The notes: generated by a model from the letters alone, not told the origin. Numbered from the stretch's first letter, positions 42,215 through 51,957 are shown. The stretch: DNA of 64,000 bases from Flavobacterium chilense (GCF_001602525.1 NZ_LSYT01000012.1:62001-126000), one strand, 5' to 3'. Numbers and translations: made by a program.

Positions 42215-42715
42215 TTATTTGCAAAAAGTAGCTTTGTTTTTGATGGCGCTTTGGCTGCCTAATTCGATAGCTTTAGAGAAGTCTTTGCACGCATTTTTTT
42301 TATCCTCTATTTTGTTGTAGGCTAAACCGCGTAAGTTGTAAGCGATATAATCTTTTGGGTTTAAACTGATCGATGAGGTACAATCATCAATGGTTTCTTT
42401 AAAATTCATTAATTTGTAATTTACGTTTGCACGTCCGGTCAGTGCATCGGCATTCATGTTGTCTAATTCGATAGTTTTGCTAAAATCAGCAAGGGCACCT
42501 TTTAGATCGTTGAGTTTGAGTTTTGCAACACCTCGATTTTGGTATGCTTCAACAAATTTAGAATTCATGCTGATCGCTTTTGTGTAATCAGAAATGGCAC
42601 CTTTTGTATTGCCTGCTTCGGCTTTCTTCATGGCCTTGTCAAAATAGCCGGTTGCAGATTGTGCCCATGTTGAGCAAGTTATCATAATCAATGATAATAC
42701 TAATAATTTTTTCAT
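42215..42715 (-). CDS. Secreted tetratricopeptide repeat protein
   Basis: The 166-residue protein has a signal peptide (to ~residue 19, CSTWAQS) and four TPR units, each with A/G and aromatic positions of the TPR rule: YFDKAMKKAEAGNTKGAISDYTKAI, EAYQNRGVAKLKLNDLKGALADFSKTI, ALTGRANVNYKLMNFKETIDDCTSSI and AYNLRGLAYNKIEDKKNACKDFSKAI. It is a protein-interaction scaffold in the periplasm; partners are unknown. Confidence 0.82.
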   Translation of the reverse strand: MKKLLVLSLIMITCSTWAQSATGYFDKAMKKAEAGNTKGAISDYTKAISMNSKFVEAYQNRGVAKLKLNDLKGALADFSKTIELDNMNADALTGRANVNYKLMNFKETIDDCTSSISLNPKDYIAYNLRGLAYNKIEDKKNACKDFSKAIELGSQSAIKNKATFCK

Positions 42716-42945
42716 AAACCAATTTGGGATTAGGTTAGTAGGTTAAATAATTCTGAAACGAATTTAAGAAAGTTTTGATTTGTAGGAGAAGTTCTTTTGT
42801 GAAATAATGGTTAGCAAATATATTTATGAATATTTTTAGCTTATAGAACTTGTATTCGGTAATTATTAGTAAGGTAAATTATGAATTTAATTTTGTGTTT
42901 TGAAAATGATAATCCTTATATTTTCAAAGACATAGTTATTGTGGA

Positions 42946-45705
42946 TTATTTAAAACTACCATTTCCATTTCTTCCTTTATTGTTATCAAATTTGCTTTTT
43001 CCCCATGCCTGTGGCTGCCAGGAAAATTGCAGAAGAAAGTAATTACTATTTTTATTAGTAAATGTTTGTTGATATCCTGTGTTTGTGCTACTGTAATTAA
43101 GAAGATAGTTTTGTTTGGCCAAATCCATTACCACAAAGCTTAGAATACCATTTTTTTGTTTAAAAATTCGTTTTTCGATATTCATGTTTAAAACAGAAGG
43201 AGACATTTTATCGTTGGTGTTTGAAACCTGGTTTAGGTTTTGTTGAAAAAAGAAATTGACATTCCAGGTGTCTCCAAAATATAAACTTAAATTGATATCA
43301 CCATTGAATAATTGATTGAATGTTTTGGTCGCAGAGGCTGAATTATGATCGCTTTGAGATGTAAATACTAAACTAGTTGTAAGCTCTAACCATTTTTTAT
43401 AATTGAATGTATAATCTGTTTTCCAGTTTTGGTAAAATGATTTTCTAATTTCAGATTTGGTATCCAGAAAATAAGGATTGTCGGACTGTCTGATCGAACC
43501 ACTAAACTGCAAATTAGAGTTTGGCGGTAATGTTTTACCTATACTAAAATTTAGCATATTGGATTTTTGTCCATCGATATTGGTAAAAGTATTGGTTGTT
43601 GTAATGATTTTTTTCTCAGAATCTATAACTGAGCTTGTAATGTTTGTGGTGCCATTTTTTGTACTATTAGTTGTAGCCATTATAGATGTATTGAGCTGTA
43701 ATCGTTTAAAAAATTTATTATAATTTAAGCTCCAACTTAGATTTTCTGAATTTTTTAAATCAGGATTTCCAATGGTAATATTATACGGGGTAATGTAATT
43801 TGGAATTGGATTGAGAGTATTTAGTGCAGGCTGGTTAAAATATTGAGATAATGTTATTTGCAGATTGCCAAATTTAGCAGTGTTATAAATTATTTTGAAT
43901 GATGTTGATGGCAATAGGTCATAGCGGTTTACCTTGTCTTTTTCTAATCCAATTTCTCCATTTAACCATTTATTTGTCATTGTGAACATGGGCGATAAGG
44001 TAATTCCATTTTTAAAACTATATTCTGTCTGAAATAAAACAGGAATATTGTATGTTTTTTGGTTTTGAAAAAAACTTAGTTTCGGATTAAAGTTAATTCT
44101 ATCGTCTTCGTTTACAAATGATTTATTGTTGGTCGAATTGACCTGACTCAAGAAAGAAAGACTTGTTTTGAATTTTAACTTTTGATTGTAATTCCAGTTC
44201 AATTCGTTTTGTATAGAATTTGTAAATGAACGGCTGTTTAGTTTTTCCAATTGATGGAGTATGCTATCTGCAACAGCAATATTTAAAGTGTCTTTATAAG
44301 TGGTAATGATCGAATTGCCATATGATTTGTTCCCATTATAAGAACTCGTTAGAGAAGTAATTAATGTTGTTTTACTGCTAATGTTATTTATATACCGAGT
44401 ATAAAAGTTATAGTTTAAATTGTTATTGTTTTTATCTGATTGCGAGTTTTCAAAATTGTTAAGTATGCCAGATTGCAGGTTTTGACCTGACAAGTTTACT
44501 TTTCCCAAGTCTGAGGCTATTTTCAAATAGCCAAACAAACTTGATTTTTCTTTAAATGAAGCATTAAAATCAGAATTTAAGCTTAAAATATGATTTTTAC
44601 CAGAGGATTCTTTTATTGTTTTTTTATACAACGTTCCCTGTTCATAATAGCTTTCTCCAATGGTTTTAGTGTTGTTTTGATTGATTGTTTGAGTATATTC
44701 AAATTCATTAAAAAAATTGATTTGCCTGAATTGAAATCTTTTTCCAATTCCGGCATTCATATTTTTTAGTTCTCCGCCAGAAATATTTGCGGGACTGTTT
44801 ATGAAGGTTCTGTTTTGTTTTGCCAAGGATCCCGGAATTGTTGTACTCCGAATTCCCAAAGGTTCCTGTTGATAGCCTGCTTTTGTAGAAGACTGATTAG
44901 AGCCGTCTATTGTTTTAATAGAAGTTATTGCTTTGGTTCTGGATTGTGAACCTTGTTCGGCTGTAATGGCATACATTTTTCCAGCAGACTTATCCGCTTT
45001 TGTTACAATATTTAAGACTTTAGATGATTTTTCAGTTTTCAGTTTTTTGACATTTTCGCCAGATTCGTCCATATCGATAATCTGAATGCGTTCTACAATA
45101 TCGGCAGGCAGTTCTTCCATGGCTTCTTTTACAGAACCCGAAAAATATTTAGAACCATTAAATAATGCTTTGGTAACTAATTCATTATTGTAAAATACAC
45201 TTCCGTCAGGATCAATTGTAACGCCCTCCATTCGTCTAAGTAAATCTTCTAGACGTGCATAATCCCGAACAATATAGTCTTTTGCCCAAAATTCTGTAGT
45301 ATCGCCTTTTATAATTGGGCCTTTCAGGCGGGTAATAGTCACATTTTCGAGCTGTTCTTCCTGAATTCCCAGCCGAATAGGGGGAATGTTAAGAATGGTT
45401 TTTGTATCATTATTAAAGTACTTTCTGTTATAAGACTTATGTCCTAATGCTTTTACACTCAATAAAAAATCTGCAGAACGCACATTTGGGAAACCATAAA
45501 AACCAAAGGTGTTTGTGGTTGCTTTTAAGGTATCTTTAGCAGAAATCAATAAAACAGTTGCACCTGTAATAGGTTTGTTTAGCGAATCACGTACTATACC
45601 TGTTATATTTCGCGTTGGTGTAGGGGTAGTTTGGGCATTTAAAATAGTATTTGCAAGTAAAAAACTAATTAAAATAAGAACCTGAAATAGTGTTTTTTTA
45701 ATCAT
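42946..45705 (-). CDS. Outer-membrane beta-barrel protein with carboxypeptidase-regulatory-like domain
   Basis: The 919-residue protein has a signal peptide (to ~25, NAQTTP), a CarboxypepD_reg-like beta domain (residues ~33-110, ITGIVRDSLNKPITGATVLLI), a plug-like part (~125-240, LEDLLRRMEGVTIDPDGSVFYNNELVTKALFNG) and a large beta-barrel (~300-900) closing with FSWQPQAWGKSKFDNN. This is the TonB-receptor-like family that lacks a defined TonB box. It probably imports or exports a small molecule or peptide. The genes upstream encode secreted sugar-binding-like proteins. Confidence 0.82.
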   Translation of the reverse strand: MIKKTLFQVLILISFLLANTILNAQTTPTPTRNITGIVRDSLNKPITGATVLLISAKDTLKATTNTFGFYGFPNVRSADFLLSVKALGHKSYNRKYFNNDTKTILNIPPIRLGIQEEQLENVTITRLKGPIIKGDTTEFWAKDYIVRDYARLEDLLRRMEGVTIDPDGSVFYNNELVTKALFNGSKYFSGSVKEAMEELPADIVERIQIIDMDESGENVKKLKTEKSSKVLNIVTKADKSAGKMYAITAEQGSQSRTKAITSIKTIDGSNQSSTKAGYQQEPLGIRSTTIPGSLAKQNRTFINSPANISGGELKNMNAGIGKRFQFRQINFFNEFEYTQTINQNNTKTIGESYYEQGTLYKKTIKESSGKNHILSLNSDFNASFKEKSSLFGYLKIASDLGKVNLSGQNLQSGILNNFENSQSDKNNNNLNYNFYTRYINNISSKTTLITSLTSSYNGNKSYGNSIITTYKDTLNIAVADSILHQLEKLNSRSFTNSIQNELNWNYNQKLKFKTSLSFLSQVNSTNNKSFVNEDDRINFNPKLSFFQNQKTYNIPVLFQTEYSFKNGITLSPMFTMTNKWLNGEIGLEKDKVNRYDLLPSTSFKIIYNTAKFGNLQITLSQYFNQPALNTLNPIPNYITPYNITIGNPDLKNSENLSWSLNYNKFFKRLQLNTSIMATTNSTKNGTTNITSSVIDSEKKIITTTNTFTNIDGQKSNMLNFSIGKTLPPNSNLQFSGSIRQSDNPYFLDTKSEIRKSFYQNWKTDYTFNYKKWLELTTSLVFTSQSDHNSASATKTFNQLFNGDINLSLYFGDTWNVNFFFQQNLNQVSNTNDKMSPSVLNMNIEKRIFKQKNGILSFVVMDLAKQNYLLNYSSTNTGYQQTFTNKNSNYFLLQFSWQPQAWGKSKFDNNKGRNGNGSFK

Positions 45706-45744
45706 AAAAAATGAAAAAATTGTTTTTATACAACTTGACGATAT

Positions 45745-45785
45745 AAAAAAATAAATACCCTAATTTTAGAATTAGGGTATTATCT
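45745..45785 (-). terminator. Terminator after the peritrophin-like gene
   Basis: AATACCCTAATT and AATTAGGGTATT form a 12-bp stem. On the minus strand a T7 run follows. It separates the small gene from the beta-barrel gene downstream. Confidence 0.8.
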
Positions 45786-45805
45786 TGTTTGTGTTTTGCT
45801 AATTA

Positions 45806-46129
45806 TTACCAAGAAAAACCAGGATAATAAGTGTCAAGAAAACTCCTGTTGGATGAACATGTTTGTTCCAATGGGTTAAATACTAAATCATTAGGGCAAG
45901 CTTGTGGATATACAGTCAGTGTTATACCATTACAGAAATAATATAAACTCGGATTTGTGGAGTTCATAGCATAACCAACATAGCCTTCATATCCATAGCA
46001 ATCTCTCAGAGAAATGGTATCTCCTGGGGATGGAATTGGTGGAAAACCATCAAAATGCCATTCAGGAAAGGCTAGTGCAGAAGTTGTGATACTAGCACAT
46101 AGTAAAAAAGCCAATACTTTTCTTTTCAT
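45806..46129 (-). CDS. Small secreted protein with peritrophin-A (ChtBD2)-like motif
   Basis: The 107-residue protein has a signal peptide (to ~residue 20, SALAF) and then the chitin-binding type-2 pattern: an early Cys (SLRDC), NPSLYYFCNG, QACPNDLVFNPLEQTC. In the ChtBD2 (CBM14) rule this gives C1, C3, C4 and C5. C2 and C6, which normally pair with each other, are missing. The fold could hold with two disulfides. Binding of chitin or another glycan is a guess. It stands before two CBM9-like genes. Confidence 0.6.
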   Translation of the reverse strand: MKRKVLAFLLCASITTSALAFPEWHFDGFPPIPSPGDTISLRDCYGYEGYVGYAMNSTNPSLYYFCNGITLTVYPQACPNDLVFNPLEQTCSSNRSFLDTYYPGFSW

Positions 46130-46163
46130 AATAATAAATTTAAAGGGTTAATTAAAATAAGGT

Positions 46164-46895
46164 TTATAAAGTGTTTAAATTAACAGAACCAAAAAAGGAG
46201 GTGGGCGTAAATTGGTCTAATTGTTCTTTTTGATAATCGTTTGCTTGATTTTGAAATCTTTGTATTAACTGTGAAACACCAAAAGAAGGTAACTTATAAG
46301 TGGGACCACGTAGCGCAATCCCAAAATAGAGAGTCTGGTTTAAGCAGTATTTTTGCAGATATTCTAAAGGAATCTGAATTTCGGCTGTAAAAATATTTGG
46401 GTTTGGAGGTGTGGCTTTTTGATCTATAATATGGTTGTTAATAACTAGATACTCAATATCTGTAATGTTCCATTCTAATAAAATACCTGTTTCATTGTAA
46501 GTGGCTAACTTTTGCTCTTTAGTATTATTGAGATTTTTTACAGTAAAAAAATCACGACTGTATTTTTGATATTTTTGAGTTACAGGATCTTTAAAGTTAT
46601 AGGCAAAAAACAATTGTAAACCTGTTGTATCGGCTTTTTTTTCTCCGAAGAAGATTTGTACCCCACCACCATGAAATTTAAAAGGATACTTGTTTTTTAA
46701 TATCGCCAGATACAAAAACTGGTTGTCTTTTTTAAAAGCATAATACAGGTTGTTTTCATTGTCATATTGCATATTTTTAGAGTCTCCCCATTCGTTCAGA
46801 TTGCCATCTACAACAACCTGAGCCTTTGTTGTAATTGGGAGGGAAAGAATAATGACAAAACTTAAGAACAGGATAAAATGGTTGTGGGATTTCAT
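46164..46895 (-). CDS. Secreted CBM9-like domain protein (paralogue 2)
   Basis: The 243-residue protein has a signal peptide (to ~residue 25, TTKAQ) and a CBM9-like beta-sandwich: VVDGNLNEWGDSKNMQYDNENNLYYAFKKDNQFLYLAILKNKYPF (start of the fold), VQIFFGEKKADTTGLQ, TAEIQIPLEYLQKY and the end FTPTSFFGSVNL. The domain is known from glycan binding. The gene next to it codes a close paralogue. The region around Trp18 in the motif DGxLxEW is conserved in both. Confidence 0.72.
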   Translation of the reverse strand: MKSHNHFILFLSFVIILSLPITTKAQVVVDGNLNEWGDSKNMQYDNENNLYYAFKKDNQFLYLAILKNKYPFKFHGGGVQIFFGEKKADTTGLQLFFAYNFKDPVTQKYQKYSRDFFTVKNLNNTKEQKLATYNETGILLEWNITDIEYLVINNHIIDQKATPPNPNIFTAEIQIPLEYLQKYCLNQTLYFGIALRGPTYKLPSFGVSQLIQRFQNQANDYQKEQLDQFTPTSFFGSVNLNTL

Positions 46896-46938
46896 ATTTT
46901 AAGAGATTTGTGATAATAGTTTTTTTGTAAGTTATAAA

Positions 46939-47679
46939 TTAACTTTTAGCGCAATTTTTTAAATCAACAGTTCCAAAAAAGGATGTTGGTGTAAATTCAT
47001 CTAGTCGCTCTTTTTGAAAATCATTTTTAGGATTTTGATAGGTTTGTAATAGTTGAGAGATCGTAAAAGCAGGAAGTTTATAACCGGAACAACGACATGC
47101 AATGCCAAAATGAAGGGTTTGGTTTAGGGAGTATTTTTGCAGATATTGAAGTGGAATCTGAATTTCGGCAGTAAAAACATTAGGATTAGGAGGTGTGGCT
47201 CTATCGTCTATTGTTTCATTAACAATAACTTTGTACCGAATATCCGTAACTTTCCATTCTATCAAAATCCCTGTTTCGTTGTAAGTTGTCAAATTTTGAC
47301 TAGCAATATTGTTAAGGTTTTTTACTGTAAAAAAATCATGACTGTATAATTTATTTTTTTGACTTACAGGGTCTTTAAAATTATTTGCAAATAAAAGTTG
47401 TAGACCTGTTGTATCAGCTTTTTTTTCAGCAAAAAAAATCTGTACACCAGCAATATGAAATTTAAAAGGATATTTATTTTTTAGTATAGCTAAATATAAA
47501 AACTGATTGTCTTTTTTGAAAGAATAGTAGAGATTGTTTTCGTTGTCATATCGCATGTTTTTGGTGTCTCCCCATTCCTTAAGATCCCCATCGACAATAA
47601 TCTGGGCTTTGAGTGGAATTGAAAACAACAGAAAAGTGGTAAGAACAAATACTGTTATGTGGTAGTTATATAGATTCAT
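46939..47679 (-). CDS. Secreted CBM9-like domain protein (paralogue 1)
   Basis: The 246-residue protein is clearly the sister of the next gene: the runs YDNENNLYY, FKKDNQFLYLAILKNKYPFKFH, KKADTTGLQL and RATPPNPN or its variants are shared. It differs by CRCSGYK for RGPTYK near the end and by a final Cys (KNCAKS). The signal peptide ends at about residue 25. The two copies probably arose by tandem duplication and are co-transcribed. Confidence 0.72.
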   Translation of the reverse strand: MNLYNYHITVFVLTTFLLFSIPLKAQIIVDGDLKEWGDTKNMRYDNENNLYYSFKKDNQFLYLAILKNKYPFKFHIAGVQIFFAEKKADTTGLQLLFANNFKDPVSQKNKLYSHDFFTVKNLNNIASQNLTTYNETGILIEWKVTDIRYKVIVNETIDDRATPPNPNVFTAEIQIPLQYLQKYSLNQTLHFGIACRCSGYKLPAFTISQLLQTYQNPKNDFQKERLDEFTPTSFFGTVDLKNCAKS

Positions 47680-47725
47680 TTTTTTATAAGATTAAAATCA
47701 TTAATGGTTTTACGATGTAATTTTA

Positions 47726-48439
47726 TTATAAATCGTTAATCAATTTTTGATGTATGTCATAGAATTGATTAGAGGTTTTTAGGCTTTTCTGTAACAGTTC
47801 TTTGATATAGGTAACTCTTTCAGGATGAATTTTTTCGTATTTGTAGAAATATGCTTCCAGAAGTGCACCCATAAATTCAGGTTTTTGATGATTTATTTTT
47901 GAGATCTCATTAAAAAGTGGTTTAGGTATGGCATGATCTTCTATCAAAGCCACATATCCCTTTAAGAGAGTTGATTGTTTTTTCAAATCATTTGAATTGG
48001 AGGTTTTATCTGGATTTTTTAATGTATTCAAGAAGTCAGTAAATGAATACAAATCGGCACCTTTATGTATGCCTTTTATGTTATTGTTTTTATCAATATA
48101 CAGAACCGTAGGAAAAGCATAACTATTTGATATATGGAATAGCCACATATTTTGATTGTTAAAGTCATTAATGCTAATTTGATAAACATGAGTGCCATCT
48201 GGTAACTTAGGAAGAATTACCGAATCAAAGTTTTTATGCACATAGTTGTAGAAAATTTTGCATGCACCACATTGATCATTTTTGATTAATAATAAAGTAG
48301 GTTTATTAGAATTGTCCTGGTGAAGTATTGTACTAATAGAAGAATCATTCTTAAGTGTTATAATAGTGCTTTTTTTATGACAGGAGCAGACAGTGATATA
48401 AATAAAAAACAGGAAGGTTAAAGGCAGATATTTTTTCAT
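47726..48439 (-). CDS. Thioredoxin-like lipoprotein
   Basis: The 237-residue protein has a lipobox (YITVCSC, Cys ~19-20) and a thioredoxin-fold domain: LLIKNDQCGACKIFYNYVHKNF with a CGAC active site (~57-60), the cis-Pro segment SYAFPTVLYIDKNNNI and a GIHKG turn. The rest (residues ~140-237) is helical without recognised motif. It would reduce or oxidise disulfides in the periplasm, perhaps those of the Cys-containing neighbours. That link is inferred from position. Confidence 0.7.
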   Translation of the reverse strand: MKKYLPLTFLFFIYITVCSCHKKSTIITLKNDSSISTILHQDNSNKPTLLLIKNDQCGACKIFYNYVHKNFDSVILPKLPDGTHVYQISINDFNNQNMWLFHISNSYAFPTVLYIDKNNNIKGIHKGADLYSFTDFLNTLKNPDKTSNSNDLKKQSTLLKGYVALIEDHAIPKPLFNEISKINHQKPEFMGALLEAYFYKYEKIHPERVTYIKELLQKSLKTSNQFYDIHQKLINDL

Positions 48440-48562
48440 AATTAAATTTCAGCAAGAATATTAGAAATAGGTAATATTGAATATTCTTACAAATTTAAAC
48501 TATTAGAAAATAAGAGAGCTACGGTTAAACCGTAGAAATTAACTTGTTAATTTATTGGAGAT

Positions 48563-49204
48563 TTATATCAGTCCATTGATTCGTGCTTTTTTTAATAAGG
48601 TTTCGTTAGTGTCTGCATCAAGTAATGTTTTAATTCTATTTTTTCTCTTTTCTATAGCGCTGAGGGATAAAGGAATTATTCTTGTTAGATTTTTGGTTCT
48701 GATACCTAACGCAAGGTTTTGCAAAATTTTTAAATCTAATTCATCAAGAGGAAGTTCTGGGTTTATTATTTTAGATTTTAACTTTAATACTGTTGTACTA
48801 TAGAATTTTTGATACGTTAAAACAGTGCTCAGTGAATTTAGTACTATATTTTTTTTAATGTCTCTTTTAATTAAAATGGCATCATAGGAACATTTTAAAA
48901 CATTCGATAATAACGATTTATTTTCAGACATTGTTAAGATGATTTTTAAAGCTGGAAATTTTTTTTTGATCGTATCACATAAAAAATCTATTGAATTACT
49001 AAATGTCTTCTCTGAGGTAGCTAATTCTAAATCAATAAATATCGCATGAAAGCATTTTGATTTTAATTTATCTATTACCAGATCATAGAAATCGCAAATG
49101 TCTATATGCACAAAATTTGAATATTTTTTTTGCAGAATTTTTTTATACGCTGAGATAATAATTGGATGATTATCTACAATTAATATGTTAAGTTTTTTTT
49201 TCAA
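48563..49204 (-). CDS. LuxR/NarL-type response regulator (TTG start)
   Basis: The frame from TTG at 49204 gives KKLNILIVDNHPIIISAYKKIL directly; the upstream in-frame ATGs (49288 or 49318) add a hydrophobic tail that no such regulator has. The receiver domain (residues ~1-125) has its phosphoacceptor Asp in FIDLEL and the Lys in ILIKRD. One of the two acidic Mg-binding residues at the start is Asn (VDN instead of VDD). The C-terminal part (~150-213) has a LuxR-like helix-turn-helix (LDLKILQNLALGIRTKNLTRIIPLSLSAIEKRKNRIKTLL). It may control the genes that follow. Confidence 0.72.
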   Translation of the reverse strand: MKKKLNILIVDNHPIIISAYKKILQKKYSNFVHIDICDFYDLVIDKLKSKCFHAIFIDLELATSEKTFSNSIDFLCDTIKKKFPALKIILTMSENKSLLSNVLKCSYDAILIKRDIKKNIVLNSLSTVLTYQKFYSTTVLKLKSKIINPELPLDELDLKILQNLALGIRTKNLTRIIPLSLSAIEKRKNRIKTLLDADTNETLLKKARINGLI

Positions 49205-49529
49205 TACTAATATTAGATTTTGGTTAATAAAAAATAAAATGAAGCTCTCTTTTTTATGTATAATTAGTATGTGTAAAAAAAGACTCATATCCCCTAGTCT
49301 AAAAGCTTTTTTTAGCATATTTTTTTTGGGATATTCTGAATATTAAATCTGTAGATCTAAAAATGGTGTTTGAATATTTTAAGTTTTATAATTTCAAAAG
49401 AAAATTTATTAAAGTATTCTTAACTTAGCGTGAAATCTTGTGTTTTAATTAATGAAATTTTTTAATTAAAAATATGATACTATCTCAAGTTTGATTTTCT
49501 GTTATTCATAATAAATAATTTAAGATAAT

Positions 49530-50852
49530 ATGAAACAAGTCTATTTTTACTCTTCTTTATTATTTTTCGGCTTAATCTTTCTGTGGAGTAATTACTCAAA
49601 TGCTCAGGAAAAAGCAAAATATTTAGATGCGGTACAAAGCGATCCTGTAAAAATGGGCTGGATGATTGGTTCTCCGCCACCTGCTGATCGTATTCTTCGC
49701 TTTGATGATGGAAGTTTTTTTCAGTTTCCGGCACTTCGATGGAGTGTTGCGCACATGCGCCAGTTTATGCCTACTATAAATGTCTCTCGTGGTCTTGGAA
49801 ATTCAATTCCGCTAGCTGTAAAAGAAGACAAGGCTATTGATAAAATTAAGTTTGTGCCACTGGGAGAAACTAAAGCAATTACCTGGGAAGAATCTTTACA
49901 AAAAGTATATGCAGATGGAGTTGTTATTATGCATCATGGAAAAATTGTGTACGAAAAGTATTTTGGAGCTTTAACGCCAGACGGACAACATGCCGCAATG
50001 TCTGTAACAAAATCTTTTACAGGAACTCTTGGTATTGTATTGGCTAAAGAAGGATTAATAGATACAACAAAAACAGTTTCATATTATATTCCGGAACTTA
50101 AAAATGCTGCATTTGGAGACGCAACTGTAAGACAGGTTATGGATATGACAACTGCTTTACAGTTTAGTGAAGATTATGCTGATCCTAATGCCGAAATATG
50201 GAAGTTTTCTGCTGCGGGTAATCCGTTGCCAAAACCCAAAGATTATGTTGGTCCAAAAACATATTACGAGTATTTGCCAACGGTTCAGAAAAAAGGAATT
50301 CATGGGGAAAGTTTTGGTTATAAAACCGTTAATTCAGATGTTTTAGGATGGATTATTGCCAGAGTTACCAGAAAAACCATTGCTGAAGTTTTGTCTGAAA
50401 AAATATGGAAAAAAATAGGAGCAGAGCAAGATGGTTATATTTCGGTCGATGCTATAGGAACGCCTTTTGCCGGCGGAGGTTTTAATCTTGGCTTGCGTGA
50501 TCTGGCACGTTTTGGACAGTTGATTTTAAATAATGGCAGAGTGGGAGATGAGCAAATAATTCCTAAGTCGGCTATTGATGATATTAAAAAAGGAGGAAAT
50601 AAAAAAGCATTTGAAAAAGCAGGTTATGCACTTTTGAAAGGCTGGAGTTATCGAAACATGTGGTGGATAACTCATAACGAGCATGGCGCTTTTTGTGCAC
50701 GTGGTGTTCATGGACAAGTTGTTTACATAGATCCTAAAGCAGATATGGTTATTGCCCGTTTTGCGTCTAACCCTGTTGCGGGTAATTCGGCAAACGATCC
50801 TTATTCGTTGCCTGCATATGATGCTGTTGCAAAATATCTATTGGCACATTAG
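49530..50852 (+). CDS. Beta-lactamase-fold serine hydrolase, secreted
   Basis: The 440-residue protein has a signal peptide (to ~26, NYSNAQ) and the class C catalytic Ser-x-x-Lys in MSVTK (Ser158, Lys161), a Tyr-type motif FGYKTVNSDV (Tyr ~271) and HGVH/CARGVHGQ near the end. Family members include esterases, peptidases and 6-aminohexanoate-dimer hydrolase. The substrate is unknown. It is divergent from the response regulator gene. Confidence 0.82.
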   Translation: MKQVYFYSSLLFFGLIFLWSNYSNAQEKAKYLDAVQSDPVKMGWMIGSPPPADRILRFDDGSFFQFPALRWSVAHMRQFMPTINVSRGLGNSIPLAVKEDKAIDKIKFVPLGETKAITWEESLQKVYADGVVIMHHGKIVYEKYFGALTPDGQHAAMSVTKSFTGTLGIVLAKEGLIDTTKTVSYYIPELKNAAFGDATVRQVMDMTTALQFSEDYADPNAEIWKFSAAGNPLPKPKDYVGPKTYYEYLPTVQKKGIHGESFGYKTVNSDVLGWIIARVTRKTIAEVLSEKIWKKIGAEQDGYISVDAIGTPFAGGGFNLGLRDLARFGQLILNNGRVGDEQIIPKSAIDDIKKGGNKKAFEKAGYALLKGWSYRNMWWITHNEHGAFCARGVHGQVVYIDPKADMVIARFASNPVAGNSANDPYSLPAYDAVAKYLLAH

Positions 50853-50970
50853 GTGGTTTTTGAAATTCAACCTATTCAGGAACTTTTATTTTTTTACAGC
50901 TTGAGAAAAAGATAATATTTTCTGAGATTAAAACGTTTTTTAATTAGTAACCCCAAATTATTAAAAAGGA

Positions 50971-51957
50971 ATGAAAAAAAATTTTGTTATTACTTTCTGG
51001 ACGATTTACATGTTCTTTTTTGCAATTCCTTTTCCTATGTTTATGTATTACGCTATTAGCAGCGAATTTGATGTAAACGATCTAAAGTATAAAAATCCCT
51101 GGCTGGCATTAAGTATTGTTTTGGTGTCTATTGTTTTTTGGCTAATTCTTTTAACTGGTTATTTAAAAAAATGGATTTTAAATATTTTTATAACAAAGAG
51201 AAACCTTGAACAAATAAAGATAAAAGGAATACCAAGGGAAGCAAAAATTTTAAATGCTGTAAAAATTTCTAACCCCAAAGCACAATTCAATACTTATGAA
51301 CTTGAATTGGAGTTTGCAAATCTGGCTGATTCTGTAATTACTCATAAAACAACTATTACAGATGTTAAACCTCATGAGCGCCGTTTTGAGGCTGGAAAAA
51401 AAATAAAACTTATTCTTAACAGGAATATGAAAGAGGCTCCTTATCTTGTTGTTGCAACTACAAATGCGAGGATAAATATAATGACTCTTTTTTTAAGGAT
51501 TTTTGCCTGGCTTGTTCTTGTTGTTGCTGTAATTGGGTATTATTTATATTCGTATCAAACCGAAAGTCATGGAATGGGGTGGCGTTTTATGAGTTTTGGG
51601 CATCCGTTAATAGTATGTCCGCTTGTGTTGTTGTTTTATCGATATTTTTTAAGATTTATTTTCAGAAAATTTACAGGATTAAGTGATAATTCGATTTTGA
51701 TTAAATTTAAAGGAATAAAAACCTGGGCAAAACTAATTAAAGCAACCCAGACCGGAACCTATATTAATGAACAGCCTGAGATTCGTTTTGAACTCGAATA
51801 CACTGACAATAAACATCAGGTGCATCGTAATAGCCTGAAAAAAGTGGTTGGACTTCTTGAATTGGATCTTACCAAACAAGAACAAATAGAGATTTTTTAT
51901 TTACCCGAAAATCCAAATCAAATCGTCTTTGCCAGTGATTTAAAAAATATACACTAG
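50971..51957 (+). CDS. Four-helix membrane protein, DUF3592-like
   Basis: The 328-residue protein has helices at ~5-28, ~38-62, ~170-192 and ~208-232 and two soluble segments of similar kind (IPREAKILNAVKISNPKAQFNTYELELEFANL and KTWAKLIKATQTGTYINEQPEIRFELEYTDN), each followed by a VPN/LPENP-like turn. This duplicated layout resembles DUF3592. No function can be given. The next lipoprotein gene begins two bases after its stop. Confidence 0.62.
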   Translation: MKKNFVITFWTIYMFFFAIPFPMFMYYAISSEFDVNDLKYKNPWLALSIVLVSIVFWLILLTGYLKKWILNIFITKRNLEQIKIKGIPREAKILNAVKISNPKAQFNTYELELEFANLADSVITHKTTITDVKPHERRFEAGKKIKLILNRNMKEAPYLVVATTNARINIMTLFLRIFAWLVLVVAVIGYYLYSYQTESHGMGWRFMSFGHPLIVCPLVLLFYRYFLRFIFRKFTGLSDNSILIKFKGIKTWAKLIKATQTGTYINEQPEIRFELEYTDNKHQVHRNSLKKVVGLLELDLTKQEQIEIFYLPENPNQIVFASDLKNIH

